A DNA stretch of 64,000 nucleotides from assembly GCA_036558645.1 (NCBI GenBank), contig DATBFG010000114.1, positions 206,050 to 270,049 on the forward strand, written 5' to 3'. A program made the position numbers and the translations under genes. The notes beneath the pieces were generated by a model. It saw nothing but the letters and a program-made list of their open reading frames with translations, did no database searches and was not told the origin of the DNA. Below, in pieces: positions 51,180 through 59,845 of this stretch. Position 1 is the first letter of the stretch. Every line of letters begins with the position of its first letter. Source of the DNA: DATBFG01 sp036558645. GTDB taxonomy: Bacteria; Acidobacteriota; Terriglobia; Terriglobales; Acidobacteriaceae.

Positions 51180-51779
51180 TTACTGTGGACGGCGTGCGAC
51201 TTTTACCATCGCCGGCCGCAACAGGCGATCCTTTAATTTGTAACCCCGTTGCAGTTCTTCCAGGATGTGATGGTCCGGCACTGCCTCCGTATCTACCATC
51301 TCTATAGCTTGATGCAGATGGGGGTCAAAAGGCGCACCCTTCGCCTCAATCGACTGGAGTCCCAATCGGGCTAGCGAATCCTGCAATTGCTTATAGATGA
51401 GTTCGACGCCGCTGCGGAACTCCGTAGACTCGCCTTTCGATGTTTCCAGCGCACGTTCGAAGCTGTCGAGCGTGGGCAACAAGGCCTTCAGCGCATCGGC
51501 GACCGCGTACTCACGAAACTCCTGCTGCTCGCGTGTCGCGCGTTTACGCGCATTGTCGAACTCTGCCTGTGACCGCGCCAAGCGGTCGAGCAATGCATCG
51601 CGTTCGGCCTTGAGCTTCTGCAATTCGCTGCCTGCCTCTTCCGCGGATTGAGACATGCGCACATCGCGACTCTCACTCGAGGTCTCAGAATCTTCCGCTG
51701 CGGGCAATTCATGCTCTGCGTCCAATTCGATGTGATCCACTTCTGACTTTCCGTTTGTTCTAGCCATCCTTATGCTCAC
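51180..51779 (-). CDS. grpE: Nucleotide exchange factor GrpE
   Basis: 199 residues. An acidic, disordered N-terminus is followed by a long coiled coil (ELQKLKAERDALLDRLARSQ, EFDNARKRATREQQEFREYA) and then the beta domain with FDPHLHQAIEMVDTEAVPDH and GYKLKDRLLRPAMVKVA. It releases ADP from DnaK. The GTG at 51779 overlaps the hrcA stop (GTGA), suggesting translational coupling; the ATG at 51767 is an alternative start. It is part of the hrcA-grpE-dnaJ operon. Confidence 0.95.
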   Translation of the reverse strand: MSIRMARTNGKSEVDHIELDAEHELPAAEDSETSSESRDVRMSQSAEEAGSELQKLKAERDALLDRLARSQAEFDNARKRATREQQEFREYAVADALKALLPTLDSFERALETSKGESTEFRSGVELIYKQLQDSLARLGLQSIEAKGAPFDPHLHQAIEMVDTEAVPDHHILEELQRGYKLKDRLLRPAMVKVARRPQ

Positions 51780-52831
51780 TCAGATTCGTTCAAGATTTGA
51801 TCGAAGAGCCGCGCAATATATGACACCGCAGTCATGGTGTGCTGGTAGTCCATGCGTGTAGGACCGATGACTGCGAGCGATCCCATCATTTCTCCACCAA
51901 CCCGTGCCGGCGCTCCAATCAGAACCAAGTTCCGCATCGACGGCAACGCCTGGTCCAGCCCAATCACCACGCGCACGGCTTCTTGTTTGACGTCCAGGTA
52001 AGCGCCCAGCAGATCCACAATCCTTTGCTTCTCTTCCAGCGTCTTGAGCAACTCCTGCAGTCTCTGGCGATCTTTCTCGCCCGTCACGAGGTTGGCTGCA
52101 CCTTCGACATATACCGCTTGCGTGGTCTCATCTGCCGCCAGGGCGCCTTGGCGGTAAAGCTGTTCTACCGATCTCATCAAGTTGTCGTATTCACTGCGCT
52201 CTTGCTCGAGGCGGCGCTCCAATTCTGTGCGCATCGACTCCATGGTCCAGCCACGGAAGTTCTCGTTGATGAAGCGAGCGGCAGCATCCAGGTTCTGCTG
52301 AGAAAGATCGAGGCGAAGAACCCGATCCCGCACAACACCAGACTTGGTCACCAGCACGGCTAGGACTTTCTGATCCCCTAAGCGCTGAAAATACACATGC
52401 TCAAGTGCATTCTTCGAGCCACCCACAGCGATCGCCACACCTACATTGCGAGAGATGAGGGATAACACGTGCGAGGTGCGCTCCATGAACTCCTGCACAT
52501 CGGAAACACCCTGCAATGAATCTTGGATGATGTTCTGATCCTGCGAGGAGATGTGAGCCGTCCCAGTCAATTGCTCCACATAGTAGCGATACGCCTCAGC
52601 CGTGGGGATGCGTCCGGCCGACGTGTGTGGCTGTTCCAGTAATCCTGCTTCCGAGAGATCCGACATGACATTTCGGATCGTGGCAGGACTCAGTCCTTCT
52701 CTATTGCTGCGCGCGAGAGTCCGCGAACCAACCGGTTCGCCGGTAGCAATAAATGTCTCGACCACCGCGGTCAGTATCTCGCGTTCACGCTCCCCCATTG
52801 GCCCCGACGGCATACAACGAATCTCCGCCAA
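51776..52831 (-). CDS. hrcA: Heat-inducible transcription repressor HrcA
   Basis: 351 residues. The N-terminal winged helix contains EREREILTAVVETFIATGEP, VGSRTLARSNREGLSPATIR and NVMSDLSEAGLLEQPHTSAG, the HrcA signature. The GAF-like and dimerisation regions follow. HrcA binds CIRCE and represses chaperone operons; a CIRCE copy lies 116 bases upstream of this gene, so autoregulation is expected. The TTG at 52831 has AAGGAG 5 bases upstream; the ATG at 52813 also has GGAG nearby and is an alternative. Overlaps grpE by 4 bases. Confidence 0.96.
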   Translation of the reverse strand: MAEIRCMPSGPMGEREREILTAVVETFIATGEPVGSRTLARSNREGLSPATIRNVMSDLSEAGLLEQPHTSAGRIPTAEAYRYYVEQLTGTAHISSQDQNIIQDSLQGVSDVQEFMERTSHVLSLISRNVGVAIAVGGSKNALEHVYFQRLGDQKVLAVLVTKSGVVRDRVLRLDLSQQNLDAAARFINENFRGWTMESMRTELERRLEQERSEYDNLMRSVEQLYRQGALAADETTQAVYVEGAANLVTGEKDRQRLQELLKTLEEKQRIVDLLGAYLDVKQEAVRVVIGLDQALPSMRNLVLIGAPARVGGEMMGSLAVIGPTRMDYQHTMTAVSYIARLFDQILNESE

Positions 52832-52914
52832 GCAGTCTCCTTAGAACCTTCTGCTAGGCATTATCTTTAGAATCAATCAGTTACTGGATACAAAGACACG
52901 ACTTCCCCATCTAA

Positions 52915-52943
52915 ATTTTAGGAACACAGCTCCCTCCTGTCAA
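52915..52943 (-). promoter_or_regulatory. Sigma-70 promoter of the hrcA operon
   Basis: On the minus strand TTGACA (52943-52938), exactly 17 bases, then TAAAAT (52920-52915). The -35 overlaps the outer arm of the CIRCE-centred palindrome, so HrcA bound at CIRCE could block polymerase. Confidence 0.75.
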
Positions 52944-52946
52944 GGA

Positions 52947-52973
52947 TTAGCACTCTCATACCTGGAATGCTAA
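52947..52973. promoter_or_regulatory. CIRCE element (HrcA operator)
   Basis: TTAGCACTC-N9-GAATGCTAA, one base away from the consensus TTAGCACTC-N9-GAGTGCTAA. The inverted repeat extends outward: GTCAAGG on the left mirrors CCTTGAC on the right, each containing TTGAC on the outgoing strand. Confidence 0.93.
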
Positions 52974-53011
52974 CCTTGACCACCTTGCCTCCTTAAATTA
53001 GCGTGACGGCC

Positions 53012-54133
53012 ATGCCTCAGATGAGCGTCGCGGTAGTTGGAGCTGGATCTTTTGGTGGTTGGACTGCCCTCCAGCTTCTTCGTTCCGGTGCAAAGGTTAC
53101 TTTGATCGACGCATGGGGACCCGGCAATTCACGCTCTTCATCGGGCGGAGAGACGCGCATCATTCGCGGGACCTACGGCCCAGACCAACCCTACACCGAG
53201 ATGGCCGCTCGCAGTCTCGAACTATGGAAAGAAAATCAGAAACGATGGAACTGCCAGCTCCTTTATCCGATCGGCGTGCTGTGGATGGCTCGGGACGACG
53301 CCGATGACTTTGAACGCGGTTCTTTGCCGCTGCTCGAGAAATCTGGATTCCGGTACGAAGAGCTTTCCCAAGCTGACCTGAAGCGCCGCTGGCCGCAGAT
53401 TCACGTCACCGATATTCGCTGGGCTATCTATGAGCCCGAGAGCGGTTACCTAAGCGCGCGGGTTGCTTGTCAGCAGGTTTTGCAGGCATTCGTCGACGAG
53501 GGCGGAACGTATACTCAAGCGGCGGTTCTTACGCAAAAAGCATGGGATGAGATTCGCCTGTCGGATGGATCTGCGCTAAAGGCCGATCAATATGTCTACG
53601 CGTGCGGGCCGTGGCTCGGTCAACTGTTTCCGGAGGTGATCGGAGATCGCATTGTTGCCACGAAGCAGGACGTCTTCTTCTTTGGAGCCCCTGCCGGTGA
53701 CGATCGATTCGCCGAAGGCAAACTGCCGATTTGGGCCGATCATCGAGGATGCTTCTTCTACGGCGTGCCGGATCACATGGGTCGCGGATTCAAAGTTGCG
53801 ATGGATGAACGAGGATCTCGGTTCGATCCCACTTCTGGAGAGCGCGCTGTCGACCCTGCGACGCTAAGAACCATTCGTGACTACCTGGAATTCCGCTTCC
53901 CTGCGATGAAGGATGCGCCATTACTTGAAAGTCGAGTCTGCCAGTACGAGAACACGCCGGATCACAATCTGATCATTGATCGTCATCCAGAGGCCCAGAA
54001 TGTCTGGATTGTTGGCGGCGGATCGGGGCACGGCTTCAAGCATGGTCCAGCGGTTGGCGAAATCGTGTCGCGACTGGTGACGCAGGGAGGGTCAGCCGAG
54101 CCCGTGTTTCAGTTATCAAGATTCGCGAAGTAG
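53012..54133 (+). CDS. FAD-dependent amine oxidase, monomeric sarcosine oxidase-like
   Basis: About 373 residues. The N-terminal FAD motif is VAVVGAGSFGGWTALQLL. The segment NSRSSSGGETRIIRGTYG is typical of the MSOX/SolA family, and the C-terminus has WIVGGGSGHGFKHGP. The Cys in SRVCQYENTPDHNLIID lies where MSOX carries its covalent flavin link. It would oxidise an N-methyl or secondary amino acid and form H2O2. Starts at GTG 53003, ATG 53012 or ATG 53021 are all possible; no ribosome-binding site decides. It is transcribed away from the hrcA CIRCE region. Its substrate cannot be named. Confidence 0.85.
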   Translation: MPQMSVAVVGAGSFGGWTALQLLRSGAKVTLIDAWGPGNSRSSSGGETRIIRGTYGPDQPYTEMAARSLELWKENQKRWNCQLLYPIGVLWMARDDADDFERGSLPLLEKSGFRYEELSQADLKRRWPQIHVTDIRWAIYEPESGYLSARVACQQVLQAFVDEGGTYTQAAVLTQKAWDEIRLSDGSALKADQYVYACGPWLGQLFPEVIGDRIVATKQDVFFFGAPAGDDRFAEGKLPIWADHRGCFFYGVPDHMGRGFKVAMDERGSRFDPTSGERAVDPATLRTIRDYLEFRFPAMKDAPLLESRVCQYENTPDHNLIIDRHPEAQNVWIVGGGSGHGFKHGPAVGEIVSRLVTQGGSAEPVFQLSRFAK

Positions 54134-54143
54134 CTCGACTACA

Positions 54144-54995
54144 TTACTGGATCTGGATCACACCTTCGCGCGAGCTGGAACGAATTTCCTCGACGCGTGC
54201 TTTCACCTTGCGGGCGAAATCGGACAACGACTTGCCACGGCCCGAGCTTTCCCCTTCCAGAATGGCGGGATGTCCTTCATCTCCACCCTTGCGGATTTCA
54301 GGATCTAGCTCAACTGCACCGAGATATGCAACGCCAAACTGCTGCGCTGTCTTTTTTGCTCCGCCACGAGAAAAGATGTCTACCTCGTGCTGGCAGTGGG
54401 GACAGACGAAGTAACTCATGTTCTCAACCATGCCAACGACATCTACCTTCATCTGTCTAAACATCTCGATTGCTTTGCGCGCATCTTGCAGCGACACATC
54501 CGACGGCGTGGACACAACGATAGCTCCGGTCAGCGGAACGGTCTGAATCAGCGAGAGAGCAACGTCTCCGGTTCCCGGAGGAAGATCGACAACCAGGTAG
54601 TCGAGCTGTCCCCATACCACAGAGCCCAAGAATTGCCGGATGATGGAATGAAGCATGGGACCGCGCCAGATCAACGGCTTGTCGCCAGGATTTAGAAATC
54701 CGACCGATATGACCTTGAGGCCGTGCGCTTCGAGCGGCTCAATTCGATTGTCGCCAAGCACGCGCGGTTGAGCGTTGCTGATACCAAGCATCAGCGGAAC
54801 ATTAGGTCCATAAACGTCAGCGTCAAGCAGGCCGACTTTGAGTCCCATCTTCGAGAGCGAAATCGCGAGGTTGACTGCGAGCGTAGTCTTGCCAACGCCA
54901 CCCTTGCCGGAACCAACAGCAACGATGTTATCTACTCCGGGTAGTGGCTGAGGCCCCTGAGGGGCTTGTCCGGGATGTGGTATCGATGCGCTCAA
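54144..54995 (-). CDS. mrp: Mrp/ApbC-type iron-sulfur cluster carrier ATPase
   Basis: 283 residues. The deviant Walker A is VGSGKGGVGKTTLAVNLA near the N-terminus, Walker B-like DADVYGPNVPLMLG follows, and the dimer-bridging CxxC is YFVCPHCQHEVDIF. It lacks the N-terminal DUF59/MIP18 domain found in longer Mrp proteins. It binds and transfers Fe-S clusters as a homodimer. The start is TTG at 54995 with AAGGTGA 5 bases upstream. It converges with the flavoenzyme gene, leaving a gap of 10 bases. Confidence 0.93.
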   Translation of the reverse strand: MSASIPHPGQAPQGPQPLPGVDNIVAVGSGKGGVGKTTLAVNLAISLSKMGLKVGLLDADVYGPNVPLMLGISNAQPRVLGDNRIEPLEAHGLKVISVGFLNPGDKPLIWRGPMLHSIIRQFLGSVVWGQLDYLVVDLPPGTGDVALSLIQTVPLTGAIVVSTPSDVSLQDARKAIEMFRQMKVDVVGMVENMSYFVCPHCQHEVDIFSRGGAKKTAQQFGVAYLGAVELDPEIRKGGDEGHPAILEGESSGRGKSLSDFARKVKARVEEIRSSSREGVIQIQ

Positions 54996-55073
54996 GTAAT
55001 CACCTTTCGCTGATGAAATCAGGATGGAACGTACTTCTTAAGATTATACAGAGGGGCAGAGACCATCGTGTGC

Positions 55074-56363
55074 TCAGGCAGAGCCAAGATCGAGCGCGCG
55101 CAAAGCCAAGCCCTTTGCGACCGACGTGAATTCGTCGCCTACGACAAGACGATCTGCACCGAATCGTTGATCAAAGATGGCCCGTACCGCAGGGACAAAA
55201 GACGAACCTCCAGTTAGAAAGACCTTGTTGACCTCTCGTGGGGCAACTCCCACGCGTTTCATCAGGCCGTCGACGCAGGTGGCGATAGCGCTCAATTCCT
55301 CGGCAATCCACTCTTCAAAATACTTGCGGGTCACAAGGTGCGAAATCGATATCCCCGGTACCTGGAACGAGAAGATTGTTGTCTGCCCCGAAGACAACTC
55401 CAGCTTGGCGCGTTGAACTGCAGCATGTAGATAAAACCCCAGGTCCTCCTGTACCAAGTTGATCAGGGAGCGGATCTTGTCGGGTTCGCTGGCCTGGATA
55501 ACGAGTGATTGCAACACATCCATAGTATCTTTGGACTTTAGCAACGAGAGGTGGTGCCAGCGCTCGAGTTTCATGTAGATCCATGCCGGTACCACTAAGG
55601 TCTTGTCCAGAGACTGGTATGAGCTACCCTGCCCCAAGAGCGGCGAGACCAGGTGGCGAACGATCTTGGCGTCGAAGGCATCACCGGCCAGAGCCACACC
55701 ATCGGTACCGAGGATCTCCCGCTCGCGACGGCGCCGGAAGCTTGGTCCGACTTGCAAAAGGGAAAAGTCGCTGGTTCCACCGCCGAAGTCCGCGACCAGA
55801 ATCAGTTCATCATGGTCGAGGCGCGTCTCATAGAAGTACGCCGCGCCGACAGGTTCATACTCGAAGAAGACCTCTTCGAAGCCTGCGTTGTGAAGAGCGG
55901 TGCGCAGGCGAGTGATGGCGAATTCGTTGTCCTTCTCCGACTCAGTTCCCGCAAATCGAACAGGTCGTCCAACCACGGCAGATTTTCCCAACCGCCCAAG
56001 GCAAGTTTCACTCTCCTGGCGCAACGAGCGCGCCAGGAACGAGAGAAGTTCTTCCAGCAGATACGGACGTCCGAAAACGTTGGTTGAGGTAAGGAGCCGA
56101 CTGCCGAGATAGGACTTGAGGGATTGGATTAGCCTTCCCTTCTGCTCCGCCTCCAGGTATTGCATGATCGCTTTGGGTCCTGCCAAGGCAGAGATGTTTC
56201 GTCGATTGCTTTCACGAATCTGCTCAAAGTAGAGCACCGAGCGGAAGTTCTCAGTCTCAACGTCGTTGAGGCGAAAATGTGCCGTTACAACCGGCGCATC
56301 TTTCTGCGAAACGGCGACCGCGCTGTTGGTTGTTCCAAAATCGACACCTACGTATTTCGGCAT
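55074..56363 (-). CDS. Hsp70-like protein (YegD type)
   Basis: About 429 residues from the ATG at 56363. It has an actin/Hsp70 ATPase domain only: YVGVDFGTTNSAVAV (phosphate 1), LILVADFGGGTSDFSLL (phosphate 2) and VFLTGGSSFVPAVRAIFD (adenosine). The substrate-binding domain of DnaK is absent, as in YegD and related proteins. The longer frame from TTG 56426 does not fit the family. The function is not established in the family; a chaperone-like or regulatory role is possible. The neighbouring mrp gene is on the same strand, 78 bases downstream. Confidence 0.88.
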   Translation of the reverse strand: MPKYVGVDFGTTNSAVAVSQKDAPVVTAHFRLNDVETENFRSVLYFEQIRESNRRNISALAGPKAIMQYLEAEQKGRLIQSLKSYLGSRLLTSTNVFGRPYLLEELLSFLARSLRQESETCLGRLGKSAVVGRPVRFAGTESEKDNEFAITRLRTALHNAGFEEVFFEYEPVGAAYFYETRLDHDELILVADFGGGTSDFSLLQVGPSFRRRREREILGTDGVALAGDAFDAKIVRHLVSPLLGQGSSYQSLDKTLVVPAWIYMKLERWHHLSLLKSKDTMDVLQSLVIQASEPDKIRSLINLVQEDLGFYLHAAVQRAKLELSSGQTTIFSFQVPGISISHLVTRKYFEEWIAEELSAIATCVDGLMKRVGVAPREVNKVFLTGGSSFVPAVRAIFDQRFGADRLVVGDEFTSVAKGLALRALDLGSA

Positions 56364-56470
56364 AGGCAGTGTGAGGTTTGCGTCGCATTCGACGGAGGTT
56401 GAGTGGTCCGAGTGAAAAAGCGGCAATGGAAAAGTATTACATCATCCGAGGATGAACAAGAACGTAAGCT

Positions 56471-57229
56471 CTACACTGCCAAATATCCTCCGTCCACCGG
56501 AATCGCAGCGCCTGTCACCCAGGAGGATTCGTCGCTAGCCAGGTATATGGCGAGACCAGCGATGTCCTCGGGCTGGCCGAGGCGTCCGAGAGGATGGACG
56601 GCGGTTCTTTCTTTTCGCACAGCCTGTGGGTCCGGAGCTTTAGCGATCACGGCTGCGGTCAAGTCAGTTTCGATAAACGACGGGCAGATGGCATTGATGC
56701 GAATGTTCTCGTGCCCATGATCGAGCGCCATACTTTTGGTCAAGAGCACCACTGCGCCTTTTGAAGGGGCGTAGGAGGCGCGATTGCGCGCTCCATTGAT
56801 TCCCAATACCGAGGCCATGTTGATGATAGAGCCCCCGCCTACCTTTCGCATGTGCGGCAGCACAGCACGAGAGAACAACCAGAGACCGCGCACGTTGAGG
56901 TTGAACGTCTCGTCCCACTGCGCTTCGGTTATCTGTTCTGCCGTGCCAATATGCAATACGCCCGCATTGTTCAGCAGCACATTGAGCGTGCCGAAGCGGC
57001 GAATTGTCTCGTCGATAACCCGGGCGATTCCCTCTTTCGTGGCTACATCGGCCCCCACACACAGAGATGACTCCCCAATCTCTTTGGAGAGACAGTCCAA
57101 TAAGTCTTGGCGGCGTCCCACAACCACCACTGAGGCGCCTTCTTTGGCCAGGGCAAGAGCGCACGCGCGCCCAATGCCCGTGCCGGCGCCAGTGACGATA
57201 GCAACTTTTCCTTGCAGACGAGCACTCAT
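56471..57229 (-). CDS. Short-chain dehydrogenase/reductase (classical)
   Basis: About 252 residues from the ATG at 57229 (GTG at 57238 also possible). NAD(P) motif KVAIVTGAGTGIGRACALAL, NNAGVLHIG, catalytic Ser in IINMASVLGING, YxxxK in ASYAPSKGAVVLLTKSMA, and a C-terminal VTGAAIPVDGGYLAV. It is a typical classical SDR with unknown substrate. It lies 107 bases upstream of the Hsp70-like gene and 138 bases past the cydB stop, on the same strand. No clear link to the neighbours. Confidence 0.92.
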   Translation of the reverse strand: MSARLQGKVAIVTGAGTGIGRACALALAKEGASVVVVGRRQDLLDCLSKEIGESSLCVGADVATKEGIARVIDETIRRFGTLNVLLNNAGVLHIGTAEQITEAQWDETFNLNVRGLWLFSRAVLPHMRKVGGGSIINMASVLGINGARNRASYAPSKGAVVLLTKSMALDHGHENIRINAICPSFIETDLTAAVIAKAPDPQAVRKERTAVHPLGRLGQPEDIAGLAIYLASDESSWVTGAAIPVDGGYLAV

Positions 57230-57304
57230 GGCCGCCACAGTTTAGATCAATTGTTGGATTTTGAGGAATCTTGGCCAAGGTGGCGGAAGCAATAGTGTCC
57301 ACGT

Positions 57305-57344
57305 GCAAAATAAAGCCAGCGTGCATAGGCTGACTCACGCTGGC
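57305..57344 (-). terminator. Intrinsic terminator of cydAB
   Basis: On the minus strand a 9-bp stem (GCCAGCGTG paired with CACGCTGGC) with a 12-base loop is followed by TTTATTTT. It is 23 bases past the cydB stop. Confidence 0.7.
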
Positions 57345-57366
57345 AAGAGGATGGGAGACGGCCCGT

Positions 57367-58404
57367 TTAGGCGTGTTCTTCGAGCCGAACCTTTCCCCGG
57401 AACATCCGGTAAATGAAGACAAAATATGCCACGGCGAGCACAATTCCGACGCTCCACCACATCAAGCCAACAGATAATCCGTGGTGGCCGGCGGCACTGT
57501 TGTAGATGGTGAGACTGTAATCCGGATTAGAACGCGCGGGCAAAATCACTGGGTAGAGAGCAAAGACAGCTCCGACCAGCATCCCAGTGATGTATAGGCC
57601 GGAGGCGACAAATGCCTGCTTCTCTTTTTCTTTCCGAGTCGCCCAGATCATTACGCCTAACGATCCAAACACCAGTAGCGGAACAAGGAAGCCAAGTGGG
57701 TAACGCTGATAGTTCTCGAGAACCGAGGGGCGAACGTAGTAAGTTACCGCCAGGCTGAAGCAAGTCAGGAACAGCTGTACGGGCCAGAGCAGCAGGGCGC
57801 ACCGTCGGGACCTTTGATACAGGTTGCCTTCAGTTTTCACTGCGACGTATAGCGCGCCATGAACAGTCAAGGTAACCAGCGCCACCACACCACACAGAAT
57901 TGTGTACCAGTCGAGAATGCCAGTGGGAGGACCGAGCTTGAAGTTCGTCCACAAGGGCTCGAAGAAATATCCGTCGGCGCCCATCGGTACGCCACGAATG
58001 ACGTTACCCAGGGCAGCCCCGTAAAAGACCGTGAGCAACAAACTTGCGCCGCAGAAGACCACATCAAAAAAGGCTTCCCATACTGGATCCTGAAGATGAA
58101 TGCGGAATTCAATCCCGATGGCTCGCAACATTAGCAGCCAGAGCACGATCATGAGGGGCAAATAGAATCCGCTGAAAGCCGATGCGTAAAGCTGAGGAAA
58201 CGCAAAATAAAGCGCGCCACCTGCGGCCAGGAGCCATACTTCATTGCCGTCCCAGACGGGCCCAATGGCTCGCAGGATCAAGCGGCGCTCGCGGTCGTTC
58301 TTAGCAGCGATGAGATAGATCACGCCCGCGCCGAGGTCAAAGCCATCGAGCACTACATAGGCCGTCAGCATGACGGCGACGATCATGAACCAGAGTGTTT
58401 CCAT
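57367..58404 (-). CDS. cydB: Cytochrome bd ubiquinol oxidase subunit II
   Basis: 345 residues with about eight membrane helices. It starts METLWFMIVAVMLTAYVVLD, followed by GFDLGAGVIYL, and carries IGPVWDGNEVWLLAAGGALY, FPQLYASAFSGFYLPL and LRAIGIEFRIHLQDPVWEAF, all CydB hallmarks. It forms the heterodimer with CydA that reduces O2 to water with high affinity, without proton pumping. It starts 6 bases after cydA. Terminator follows. No cydX or cydDC was noticed nearby. Confidence 0.96.
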   Translation of the reverse strand: METLWFMIVAVMLTAYVVLDGFDLGAGVIYLIAAKNDRERRLILRAIGPVWDGNEVWLLAAGGALYFAFPQLYASAFSGFYLPLMIVLWLLMLRAIGIEFRIHLQDPVWEAFFDVVFCGASLLLTVFYGAALGNVIRGVPMGADGYFFEPLWTNFKLGPPTGILDWYTILCGVVALVTLTVHGALYVAVKTEGNLYQRSRRCALLLWPVQLFLTCFSLAVTYYVRPSVLENYQRYPLGFLVPLLVFGSLGVMIWATRKEKEKQAFVASGLYITGMLVGAVFALYPVILPARSNPDYSLTIYNSAAGHHGLSVGLMWWSVGIVLAVAYFVFIYRMFRGKVRLEEHA

Positions 58405-58410
58405 AGATCC

Positions 58411-59763
58411 TCAATATCCCGCAGCGTGTCCGGCTGCGGACTCGCCTGTGACAGGACCGTGTTCGATTTCCCTGCGCACCAGGAACAGGAACAGAATGCC
58501 AAGAACCATGTACATGCCCATGAATCCCAACAGCGTGAATAAGCCGTTACCAGCGGAAACAGTTTTGGAATAGCCATCAGCAGTACGCATCAGCCCGTAA
58601 ACAAGCCAGGGCTGACGTCCAAGCTCGGCGGTCATCCAACCTGCAGTATTGGCTATATAGGGAAAAGGAAGACTGAGGAGCAAGATCCATAGCATCCAAC
58701 GGGCTTCAAATAGCTTCTTGCGCCACAGAAGGAAAGCAGCAACAACCATGATGGCGATAAAGATCGTCCCTAGGCCGACCATGATGTGATAGCTGTAATA
58801 CAAAAGTGGAATGTTGTCGGGCCATTGATCCTGCGGGAAGGCATCGAGGCCTTTGACTTCCGCCTCCCAGCGACGGTAGGTCAGAAAGCTGAGCATGTTC
58901 GGCACGATCAGAGGATTGTCGATCTTGCGCTCATCCATGTTCGGCTGCCCGATGATTACCAGCGGCGCGCCTGGTTGCCCTTCAAACAAAGCTTCCATCC
59001 CCGCAAGTGTGACGGGTTGGTGATAGGCGACCATCTTGCCTTGGCCGTCTCCAGTTGGATAGAGCTGCAGGATCGTGAATACACAACCGGCCACAACCCC
59101 CACCTTGATGAAGACCCTGGCGTGCTCCTCGTGTTTGCGACTGAGGAGATAAAACGCACCAATTGACGTCATCGCAAATGCACCGGCAATGGCGGCACCA
59201 CCCATGTTGTGGGCATACTGCCACCAGGCCCAGGGATTCATGACCAGTTGCCAAAAGCTGCTGAGTTGAGCTGAGCCATCGGCTCCAATCATGTGGCCGA
59301 CCGGATATTGCATCCATGCATCGGTGGCAATAATGAAAAAGCCTGACAGCCATGAGCCGAGAAATACCGCAACAGCGGACCACCAGTGAGCCTTCGGACT
59401 TAACCGCTTCTCCCCATAGAGAAACAATCCGAGAAAAGCCGATTCGAGAAAGAACGCGAAGAGACCTTCCATGGCGAGCGTCTGACCGATCACGCCGCCT
59501 GCAAAGCGTGAGAAGTGTGACCAGTTGGTTCCGAACTGAAATTCCATGGGAATGCCCGTAACGACGCCGACAACGAAGTTGATCCCAAAAATCTTCGCCC
59601 AGAAGCGCGCTGCATCGTCATAGATGGGATCGTTACGGCGCAACCCGAGAGTTTTGAGCACAACGATCAGAGGCGCCAGACCCATGGTGAGCTGGGGAAA
59701 CAGGTAGTGGAAGGTGACTGTGAAGGCGAAATGCAAACGGTGAATCAGCAGCGCACTATCCAT
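58411..59763 (-). CDS. cydA: Cytochrome bd ubiquinol oxidase subunit I
   Basis: 450 residues. Heme ligands and catalytic residues line up: His19 (TFHYLFPQLT), His185 (QYAHNMGG), E99 and E107 (LAMEGLFAFFLESAF). The quinol-binding Q-loop is short, so this is an S-type enzyme similar to the cyanide-insensitive oxidase group. It has nine or so membrane helices. The ATG at 59763 has GAGGA just upstream. A perfect CRP/FNR-type palindrome lies about 60 bases before it. It forms an operon with cydB. Confidence 0.96.
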   Translation of the reverse strand: MDSALLIHRLHFAFTVTFHYLFPQLTMGLAPLIVVLKTLGLRRNDPIYDDAARFWAKIFGINFVVGVVTGIPMEFQFGTNWSHFSRFAGGVIGQTLAMEGLFAFFLESAFLGLFLYGEKRLSPKAHWWSAVAVFLGSWLSGFFIIATDAWMQYPVGHMIGADGSAQLSSFWQLVMNPWAWWQYAHNMGGAAIAGAFAMTSIGAFYLLSRKHEEHARVFIKVGVVAGCVFTILQLYPTGDGQGKMVAYHQPVTLAGMEALFEGQPGAPLVIIGQPNMDERKIDNPLIVPNMLSFLTYRRWEAEVKGLDAFPQDQWPDNIPLLYYSYHIMVGLGTIFIAIMVVAAFLLWRKKLFEARWMLWILLLSLPFPYIANTAGWMTAELGRQPWLVYGLMRTADGYSKTVSAGNGLFTLLGFMGMYMVLGILFLFLVRREIEHGPVTGESAAGHAAGY

Positions 59764-59821
59764 GCGGTCCTCGCTTTAAGCAGGTGAATCGAAAGTATTG
59801 CGGATGCGACCCGCCAGGCGA

Positions 59822-59837
59822 TGTGATGTGCGTCACA
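59822..59837. promoter_or_regulatory. Perfect CRP/FNR-family palindrome upstream of cydA
   Basis: TGTGA-N6-TCACA exactly. A weak -10 (AATACT, minus strand 59799-59794) would place the transcription start near 59787, so the operator centre would be about -42, the class II activator position. Confidence 0.65.
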
Positions 59838-59845
59838 CGACGAAT

